From an uncultured Eubacteriales bacterium (lineage in GTDB: Bacteria > Bacillota_A > Clostridia > Lachnospirales > Lachnospiraceae): a DNA stretch of 13,355 nt. The notes below the pieces were generated by a model. It was not told where the DNA came from and made no database searches. It saw only the letters and a program-made list of their open reading frames with translations. Position 1 is the first letter of the stretch; every line of letters starts with the position of its first letter. Below, piece by piece: positions 7,034-12,117 of the stretch. Position numbers and translations under genes: made by a program. The DNA lies in the NCBI GenBank assembly GCA_900321365.1, contig ONVT01000264.1:1-13355 (forward strand). The letters run 5' to 3'.

Positions 7034-7417
7034 ATGAAGAATTATACGATCACCGTCAATGGTACTGTTTATGATGTCACTGTGGAAGAGGGAACCGGAT
7101 CGGGAGCATCAGCCCCCGCAGCAGCTCCGAAGGCGGCCCCGAAGGCAGCCCCCGCTCCGAAGGCGGCTCCGGCCCCGAAGGCTCCGGCTTCTTCAGGCGC
7201 CGGTTCGGTTAAGGTTACCGCTTCTGTTCCGGGTAAGGTATTCAAGGTGAATGCTGCTGTGGGCCAGTCGGTAAAGAGCGGCGATCCGATTGTTACTTTG
7301 GAAGCCATGAAGATGGAGATCCCGGTTGTTGCTCCGCAGGACGGCACCATTGCCTCCCTCGAAGTGGCGGCGGGCGACGCGGTTGAGAACGGACAGGTTC
7401 TTGCGACTATGAACTGA
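7034..7417 (+). CDS. Biotin carboxyl carrier protein of the decarboxylase (MmdC / 1.3S-like)
   Basis: This free-standing biotin carrier shuttles the carboxyl group between carboxyltransferase and pump. Numbering is from ATG 7034 (127 residues): a conserved start MKNYTITVNGTVYDV, a flexible Ala/Pro/Lys linker (26-57), and a biotinyl domain (59-127) with EAMKME (90-95), in which K93 is the biotinylated lysine. The frame extends upstream to ATG 7013, but AAGGAG at 7019-7024 is 9 nt from ATG 7034, and MKNYTITVNG is the usual opening of such carriers, so 7034 is preferred. The gene lies 57 nt after the OadG-like gene and 43 nt before the beta subunit. Neither neighbouring carboxyltransferase has a biotin domain, so this protein probably serves both. 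Confidence 0.93.
   Translation: MKNYTITVNGTVYDVTVEEGTGSGASAPAAAPKAAPKAAPAPKAAPAPKAPASSGAGSVKVTASVPGKVFKVNAAVGQSVKSGDPIVTLEAMKMEIPVVAPQDGTIASLEVAAGDAVENGQVLATMN
7127..7182 (+). repeat. Short repeats encoding the Ala-Pro-Lys linker of the biotin carrier
   Basis: The octamer CCGAAGGC occurs four times, at 7127, 7139, 7157 and 7175 (steps of 12, 18 and 18, all multiples of three). It encodes repeated Pro-Lys-Ala units in the hinge that lets the biotin domain swing between active sites. In-frame spacing implies that the linker could lengthen or shorten by slippage without breaking the gene. Confidence 0.75.
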
Positions 7418-7460
7418 TTGCTCTGGACCTGGCCAGATCCTGATGTTAGGAGGTTAATCA

Positions 7461-8618
7461 ATGGGTTACATTGGAACAACAATGTCGAATCTTCTGAATC
7501 AGACCGCGTTTCTGAATCTGACATGGGGAAACTATGTCATGATGATTGTCGCGTTTGTATTCCTGTATCTGGCAATCAAACACGACTTTGAACCGCTTCT
7601 GCTGGTTCCGATTGCGTTCGGTATGCTGCTTGTCAATATCTACCCGGATATCATGTCGGATATTACCGTCGATGTCCTGGGTGTTGAGCATGCAGGCGGA
7701 CTTTTGCATTATTTCTATTTACTGGATGAGGCTTCCATCCTCCCATCCCTGATTTTCATGGGGGTCGGCGCGATGACCGACTTCGGCCCGCTGATCGCGA
7801 ACCCGATCTCATTCATTATGGGTGCCGCGGCTCAGGCGGGAATCTATATCGCCTATTTCCTGGCGATCGCGTTTGGCTTCAACGGTAAGGCAGCAGCCGC
7901 GATCTCCATCATCGGCGGAGCGGACGGCCCGACTTCGATCTTCCTTGCAGGAAAGCTCGGACAGACGGAACTGATGGGACCGATCGCCGTTGCGGCGTAT
8001 TCCTATATGTCGCTGGTTCCGATCATTCAGCCGCCGATTATGAAACTGTTTACTTCAGAGAAAGACAGAAAGATCAAGATGGAACAGCTTCGTCCTGTCT
8101 CCCAGCTTGAGAAGATTCTGTTCCCGATCATCATCACGGTTGTTGTCTGCCTGCTCCTTCCGACAACGGCTCCGCTGGTCGGAATGCTGATGCTTGGAAA
8201 CCTGTTCCGTGAGTGTGGCGTAGTACGCCAGTTGACCGAGACGGCGTCAAACGCGATGATGTACATCGTTGTCATTCTTCTCGGTACCAGTGTCGGCGCG
8301 TCTACTTCGGCGTCTGCGTTCCTGAATACAGACACCCTGAAGATCGTGGTCCTGGGCCTGGTCGCGTTCTGTTTCGGAACCCTTGGAGGCGTGCTGCTGG
8401 GCCAGCTGATGAAGGTCCTGACACACGGAAAGATCAATCCTCTGATCGGCTCGGCAGGCGTGTCCGCTGTCCCGATGGCGGCACGCGTTTCCCAGAAGGT
8501 CGGCGCACAGGCCGATCCCACAAACTTCCTGCTGATGCACGCGATGGGGCCGAATGTTGCCGGCGTGATCGGCACCGCCGTTGCGGCCGGTACTTTCATG
8601 GCAATCTACGGTGTGTGA
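7461..8618 (+). CDS. Na+-translocating decarboxylase beta subunit (OadB/MmdB/GcdB family)
   Basis: This 385-residue multi-pass membrane protein decarboxylates carboxybiotin and couples this to Na+ export. Family signatures are clear: LIFMGVGAMTDFGPLIANP (97-115), GGADGPTSIFLAGKL (152-166) with the functionally important aspartate D155, and INPLIGSAGVSAVPMAARVSQ (325-345) followed by NFLLMHAMGPNVAGVIG (355-371). About ten hydrophobic segments can be picked out. The length fits the shorter MmdB/GcdB-type subunits rather than OadB of about 430 residues, but family members do not reveal the acid being decarboxylated. A canonical AGGAGG (7448-7453) lies 7 nt before the start. It follows the biotin carrier by 43 nt and is separated from the OadA-like gene by 103 nt that contain a promoter-like element and a hairpin. 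Confidence 0.93.
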   Translation: MGYIGTTMSNLLNQTAFLNLTWGNYVMMIVAFVFLYLAIKHDFEPLLLVPIAFGMLLVNIYPDIMSDITVDVLGVEHAGGLLHYFYLLDEASILPSLIFMGVGAMTDFGPLIANPISFIMGAAAQAGIYIAYFLAIAFGFNGKAAAAISIIGGADGPTSIFLAGKLGQTELMGPIAVAAYSYMSLVPIIQPPIMKLFTSEKDRKIKMEQLRPVSQLEKILFPIIITVVVCLLLPTTAPLVGMLMLGNLFRECGVVRQLTETASNAMMYIVVILLGTSVGASTSASAFLNTDTLKIVVLGLVAFCFGTLGGVLLGQLMKVLTHGKINPLIGSAGVSAVPMAARVSQKVGAQADPTNFLLMHAMGPNVAGVIGTAVAAGTFMAIYGV

Positions 8619-8638
8619 TATAAGAATGGAGAATTCCC

Positions 8639-8647
8639 TGTTATAAT
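8639..8647 (+). promoter_or_regulatory. Extended -10 promoter inside the operon, before the OadA-like gene
   Basis: TGTTATAAT at 8639-8647 is a perfect TGnTATAAT extended -10. No -35 is recognisable 16-18 bp upstream, which extended -10 promoters can do without. The predicted start point is near 8654, at the foot of the adjacent hairpin. It would allow the OadA-like subunit to be made independently of the pump genes. Confidence 0.5.
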
Positions 8648-8651
8648 GATT

Positions 8652-8677
8652 CCTCACGGCCTTAAGGAGGCCGTGAG
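8652..8677 (+). other. Stem-loop in the leader of the OadA-like gene
   Basis: The arms 8653-8662 (CTCACGGCCT) and 8668-8677 (AGGCCGTGAG) pair perfectly over 10 bp with a 5-nt loop. No T tract follows (ACAGAAATTG), so this is not a standard terminator. It would sit at the 5' end of a transcript started at the extended -10 element, where a hairpin can protect mRNA; in the long operon transcript it could act as a processing or partial-termination site. Confidence 0.6.
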
Positions 8678-8721
8678 ACAGAAATTGTTCAGGGCCAATG
8701 TGATGAAAGGAAAATAGAGAG

Positions 8722-10131
8722 ATGGCAGCAGAGAAAAAGCCGATTAAAATTACTGAAACTGTGCTGCGTGACGCGCATCAGTCCCTGATCGCGACACGTA
8801 TGCCGACGGAGGAGATGCTTCCGATCATAGACAAGATGGACAAGGTCGGATATCAGTCCGTGGAATGCTGGGGTGGCGCCACCTTTGACGCGGCACTTCG
8901 CTTCCTGAAGGAAGATCCGTGGATCAGGCTGAGAAAGCTTCGCGACGGATTCAAGAATACAAAGCTCCAGATGCTTTTCCGTGGGCAGAATATCCTTGGA
9001 TACAAGCCGTATGCGGACGATGTAGTTGAGTATTTTGTCCAGAAATCGATTGCGAACGGCATCGACATCATTCGTATCTTCGACTGCTTCAATGACCTGA
9101 GAAACCTCCAGACCTGCGTAAAGGCGGCCAATAAGGAGAAGGGACATGCGCAGATTGCCCTGTCCTACACGCTCGGTGATGCCTATACGCTTGATTATTG
9201 GGTGGAGATCTCGAAGAGAATCCAGGATATGGGAGCGGATTCCATCTGTATCAAGGATATGGCCGGCCTTCTTCTTCCTTACACGGCAACAGAACTGATC
9301 AGTGCCATGAAGGACGCGGTTGACCTTCCGATCCAGCTGCATACCCACTATACTTCCGGCGCGGCTTCCATGACCTATCTAAAGGCAGTCGAGGCAGGCG
9401 TGGACGTGATTGACTGTGCGATGAGTCCCTTCGCGCTGGGAACCTCCCAGCCCGCGACCGAGGTTATGGTCAAGACGTTTGAGGGAACGCCGTATGATAC
9501 CGGATATGACATGAAGCTTCTTGAGGAAATCGCGGATTACTTCCGTCCTTACAGGGACGAGTGCCTGGAGAACGGCCTCCTGAATCCGAAGAACCTCGGC
9601 GTCAATATCAAGACGCTGGTTTATCAGGTGCCGGGCGGCATGCTTTCCAACCTGACTTCGCAGCTTGACAAGCTGGGCGCTGCGGACAAGTATTATGAAG
9701 TGCTGGAAGAGGTTCCGAATGTACGTAAGGATCTCGGTGAGCCACCGCTTGTCACCCCGTCCTCCCAGATTGTCGGAACACAGGCGGTCATGAACATCAT
9801 CGCCGGTGAGCGCTATAAGATGGTGCCGCAGGAGACGAAGGATGTGTTGAGCGGAAAGTACGGCGAGACCGTCAAACCGTTCAACAAGGAAGTCCAGAAG
9901 AAGTGCATCGGGGACGCGAAGGTCATCACCTACCGTCCTGCGGACGATATCCCGCCGATGCTTCCGGAATATGAGAAGGAGATCGCGCAGTACAAGGAGA
10001 TGGATGAGGATGTCCTCACCTACGCCCTGTTCCCGCAGGTCGCCATTGACTATTTCAAGTACCGTCAGGCCCAGGAGACCGGCGTGGATCCGGCAGCAGG
10101 TGACACCGCAAACAAGGCGTATCCTGTCTGA
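8722..10131 (+). CDS. Pyruvate/oxaloacetate carboxyltransferase subunit (OadA / transcarboxylase 5S-like), no biotin domain
   Basis: The protein (469 residues) is a TIM-barrel carboxyltransferase that exchanges CO2 between oxaloacetate/pyruvate and biotin. Metal-site residues are visible: D17 in LRDAHQS, the lysine of IKDMAG (K178, carbamylated in relatives), and H207/H209 in HTHYTSG. GGATFD (51-56), FRGQN (86-90) and FDCFND (120-125) are further family motifs, and the PYC/OADA C-domain follows to about residue 450. OadA proteins often end in a Pro/Ala linker and a biotinyl domain; this one stops before both, so it must rely on the separate carrier encoded two genes upstream, like the 5S subunit of propionibacterial transcarboxylase. 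The ribosome site is modest (AAAGGA near 8706-8711). It is the last gene of the operon and is followed by a strong terminator. Pyruvate carboxylase subunit B is an alternative name for the same architecture. Confidence 0.9.
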   Translation: MAAEKKPIKITETVLRDAHQSLIATRMPTEEMLPIIDKMDKVGYQSVECWGGATFDAALRFLKEDPWIRLRKLRDGFKNTKLQMLFRGQNILGYKPYADDVVEYFVQKSIANGIDIIRIFDCFNDLRNLQTCVKAANKEKGHAQIALSYTLGDAYTLDYWVEISKRIQDMGADSICIKDMAGLLLPYTATELISAMKDAVDLPIQLHTHYTSGAASMTYLKAVEAGVDVIDCAMSPFALGTSQPATEVMVKTFEGTPYDTGYDMKLLEEIADYFRPYRDECLENGLLNPKNLGVNIKTLVYQVPGGMLSNLTSQLDKLGAADKYYEVLEEVPNVRKDLGEPPLVTPSSQIVGTQAVMNIIAGERYKMVPQETKDVLSGKYGETVKPFNKEVQKKCIGDAKVITYRPADDIPPMLPEYEKEIAQYKEMDEDVLTYALFPQVAIDYFKYRQAQETGVDPAAGDTANKAYPV

Positions 10132-10143
10132 CACAGCGTGTTG

Positions 10144-10173
10144 CAGGCCTCCGGTTTCCCGGAGGCCTGTTTT
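10144..10173 (+). terminator. Rho-independent terminator of the decarboxylase operon
   Basis: A perfect 11-bp stem, CAGGCCTCCGG (10144-10154) with CCGGAGGCCTG (10159-10169), has a TTTC loop and is followed by TTTT (10170-10173). It starts 12 nt after the stop codon of the OadA-like gene. Confidence 0.88.
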
Positions 10174-10207
10174 CAGGAACCCGCCGCCCGCGCGGCGGGT
10201 TCCTGAA
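10172..10207 (+). other. Second long GC-rich hairpin interlocked with the terminator
   Basis: A perfect stem of 16 bp pairs 10172-10187 with 10192-10207 around a 4-nt CCGC loop. Its 5' arm starts within the T tract of the preceding terminator. It is not followed by T residues, so it is not an intrinsic terminator by itself. It may stop 3' exonucleases, back up termination, or be a remnant of a repeated intergenic element. Confidence 0.7.
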
Positions 10208-10227
10208 CGGCAGCGGGATCTACATGG

Positions 10228-10256
10228 TTGACTTCTGATGGCCTTAATTCTATACT
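10228..10256 (+). promoter_or_regulatory. Sigma-A-type promoter for the DtxR-like gene cluster
   Basis: TTGACT (10228-10233, 5/6) and TATACT (10251-10256, 5/6) are separated by exactly 17 bp. The start point would be near 10263, giving a leader of about 28 nt to ATG 10291. The TTG of the -35 box is also the first possible start codon of the frame, but the promoter position argues against translation from it. Confidence 0.75.
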
Positions 10257-10290
10257 GAGTTCGAGATTGTTACAGGAGAAGGGGGATATT

Positions 10291-10659
10291 ATGGCTGCTA
10301 CCGAGTCTGCGGAGAATTATCTGGAGTCGATTCTTGTTCTGAGCAGGGAGAAACCGGTTGTCAGAAGCGTTGATGTCTCGAATTATACCGGTTTCCGCAA
10401 GTCGAGCATCTCTATCGCGATGAAGAACCTGAAGGCAGACGGGTATATCACGATCAGTCCGGAGGGGTATATCTATCTTACGGATGAGGGGATGAAGATC
10501 GCTTCCATGATCTTTGAACGTCACCAGGTTCTGTCTCAATGGTTTATCCGGCTCGGGGTAGATGAGAAGACTGCTGTGGAGGATGCCTGCAGGATCGAGC
10601 ACGATATCAGTCAGGAGAGCTTTGCCGCAATCAAGAAGTATATCAGTGAGAATTCCTGA
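10291..10659 (+). CDS. Short DtxR/MntR-family metal-dependent transcriptional regulator
   Basis: Numbering from ATG 10291 gives 122 residues. An N-terminal winged helix-turn-helix (about 5-70; recognition segment FRKSSISIAMKNLKADGYI, wing ISPEGYIYLT) is followed by the helical dimerisation and metal domain (74-118; HQVLSQWFIRLGV, DACRIEHDIS). By alignment to MntR and DtxR, candidate metal ligands are E12, H78, C100, E103 and H104. The position equal to MntR D8 / DtxR M10 is N9, and C100 is as in DtxR rather than the Glu of MntR, so the metal (Fe or Mn) cannot be called. The SH3-like third domain of DtxR is absent, as in MntR. AAGGGGG at 10279-10285 supports the start. The next gene begins 2 nt after its stop, so it may be cotranscribed with the acyltransferase. 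Targets are unknown. Confidence 0.85.
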   Translation: MAATESAENYLESILVLSREKPVVRSVDVSNYTGFRKSSISIAMKNLKADGYITISPEGYIYLTDEGMKIASMIFERHQVLSQWFIRLGVDEKTAVEDACRIEHDISQESFAAIKKYISENS

Positions 10660-10661
10660 AC

Positions 10662-11687
10662 ATGAGCATAACTGAGGGAAAGAATAAGAAAAGATATACC
10701 GAGGTCGATATTGCCAGAGGCATCGGTATATTTTTTGTTGTACTCGGACACTCAATCAAGCAGACCGGCGTGTCTGCCGGCTGGATCCGAATCCTGACAT
10801 ATATCATCTACAGCTTCCATATGCCGCTTTTTTTCTGCCTTTCCGGTTTTGTGGCCGCGAAGATCCTGGAGATGAACAGGAAGGAGAGAGGTTCGTATAT
10901 ACTGTCCCGGGCGAAACGGCTTCTGATTCCTTATTTTACCATCGCGATTCTCTATATCCCTGTGAAGCTGAAGCTGAGTGATGTCGCGATCAAGCCGTTT
11001 TCCGTCTCCGATATCTGGAAACTCTTTATCGGGCAGAATCCGGATGTCTCTTTATGGTTTCTGTATGTTCTTTTCCTGATCGAAGTAATCTGTGCGCTTG
11101 TTGTAAATACGTTCAATTTCCGTTCCATCTGGTACGGAAGCTTTTTCCTGAGTGTCGCGATCTACTGGGCCAACCTGGATATCCGTACGCCGAAGTATCT
11201 CTTCTTCTTCCTGATGGGGATCTGGGTAAGGCTGAAATTTGAGGATAGCCGGAAGGCTGGGTATGAAGACGCTATGGACGGTCAGGATCTGCTGGCGTTC
11301 CTGGCCCTGGTGACTGATATCGTCGCGATCATTTTTCTGTACAGGACCACGATCACGGTTACGATGATGCTGACGAGCCTGTGCGGCATCTATCTGGTGC
11401 TCTGGATATCGTCACGCCTGGTGTACAACATTGACGGCGAGGAGAAGGAGCCGGGAAAGAATGCGCGCATCCTTCTCCTTCTTGGTCTGTATTCCATGGA
11501 TATTTATATTCTTCATGAGCCTGTCATGACTGTGGTAAGACTTTTGCTCTGGAACAGGCTCGGCCTGAATTACATTCTGTGTACACTTCTGATCTTCCTC
11601 TGTGCGCTTTGTATCCCGATCCCTGTCTCAAAGTGGGTGATCCGAAAGATCAGGCCGCTCAGGCTGCTGCTTCTGGGGGAGAGCTAA
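10662..11687 (+). CDS. Acyltransferase-3 family integral membrane protein
   Basis: Acyltransferase-3 proteins acetylate or succinylate surface sugars, peptidoglycan or exported glycans using acyl groups delivered through the membrane. The N-terminus has the family opening YTEVDIARGIGIFFVVLGHS (12-31), including the conserved arginine R19 and catalytic-type histidine H30. SFHMPLFFCLSGF (51-63) follows, and near the C-terminus LLGLYSMDIYILHEP. About ten hydrophobic membrane segments span 341 residues; the family commonly has 320-380. The predicted loop after the first half contains an acidic stretch (EDSRKAGYEDAMDGQD). The substrate cannot be told from the sequence. The start lies 2 nt after the regulator's stop without a strong ribosome site, which suggests coupled translation. 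The stop TAA directly abuts the GTG start of the next gene. Confidence 0.87.
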   Translation: MSITEGKNKKRYTEVDIARGIGIFFVVLGHSIKQTGVSAGWIRILTYIIYSFHMPLFFCLSGFVAAKILEMNRKERGSYILSRAKRLLIPYFTIAILYIPVKLKLSDVAIKPFSVSDIWKLFIGQNPDVSLWFLYVLFLIEVICALVVNTFNFRSIWYGSFFLSVAIYWANLDIRTPKYLFFFLMGIWVRLKFEDSRKAGYEDAMDGQDLLAFLALVTDIVAIIFLYRTTITVTMMLTSLCGIYLVLWISSRLVYNIDGEEKEPGKNARILLLLGLYSMDIYILHEPVMTVVRLLLWNRLGLNYILCTLLIFLCALCIPIPVSKWVIRKIRPLRLLLLGES

Positions 11688-12104
11688 GTGAAACGAAAGA
11701 TCCGGATTATATTCTGCATCTGCAGCCTGACAGTAATCGTATTTGCCCTGCTGTCTGCGGTCCGCTCTCTCAGGCCCAGCCGCGGGAAACCTTATGAGAG
11801 AATCAGCGTGCAGGAAGCCATTGATTACATGAGCTATGAGTCGGTTTACTGCATCGTGGATGTGCGGGACAAGGCGGAGTATGACAGAAGGCATGTGGCT
11901 GGGGCGCGGAGTCTTCCCTGTGACGAGATCGTCGAGAGTGCGGATGAGGTCATACCGGACCGGCATGTGATGCTTTACGTATACGGTTCGGACAGTGATC
12001 AAAGCTGCGCGGCGGCGCAGAAACTGAGCGATATCGGATTTACCTCTGTCACGGAGACAGGGAGCTTTACAGACTGGATCCTTCTGGAAGAGACGGAACA
12101 ATGA
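11688..12104 (+). CDS. Membrane-anchored rhodanese-like protein lacking the catalytic cysteine
   Basis: The protein has 138 residues with a GTG start, directly after the previous stop and behind a GGGGGAG ribosome site. Residues 1-25 are a basic start plus one hydrophobic helix (a membrane anchor or signal), and residues 36-138 are a rhodanese fold. The fold shows ISVQEAIDYM (39-48), the CIVDVRDKAEYDRRHVAGARSLP core (55-77), and LYVYGSDSDQSCAAAQKLSDIGF (96-118). Active rhodaneses have cysteine where this protein has G100 (the pattern is normally Y-C-x-x-G-x-R-S), so it is probably not a sulfurtransferase. C107 lies seven residues further on, in the helix, not in the loop. Such inactive domains often serve as binding modules. 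The orientation places the domain outside the cell if the N-terminus acts as a signal anchor. The function is unknown; cotranscription with the acyltransferase is likely. Confidence 0.8.
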   Translation: MKRKIRIIFCICSLTVIVFALLSAVRSLRPSRGKPYERISVQEAIDYMSYESVYCIVDVRDKAEYDRRHVAGARSLPCDEIVESADEVIPDRHVMLYVYGSDSDQSCAAAQKLSDIGFTSVTETGSFTDWILLEETEQ

Positions 12105-12117
12105 GGTGAGAAGGTTC

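Noticed and set aside
8652..8677. Hairpin as an intrinsic terminator after the beta subunit
   Set aside because: There is no T tract after the stem, and the OadA-like gene beyond it belongs functionally to the same system.
9379..10134. 251-codon minus-strand open frame
   Set aside because: It is a shadow of the OadA-like gene with no family resemblance and no promoter or ribosome site of its own.
10228..10290. N-terminal extension of the DtxR-like protein from TTG 10228
   Set aside because: The TTG is part of a TTGACT -35 box with TATACT 17 bp downstream, so this DNA is promoter and leader; ATG 10291 has a good ribosome site and the conserved start.
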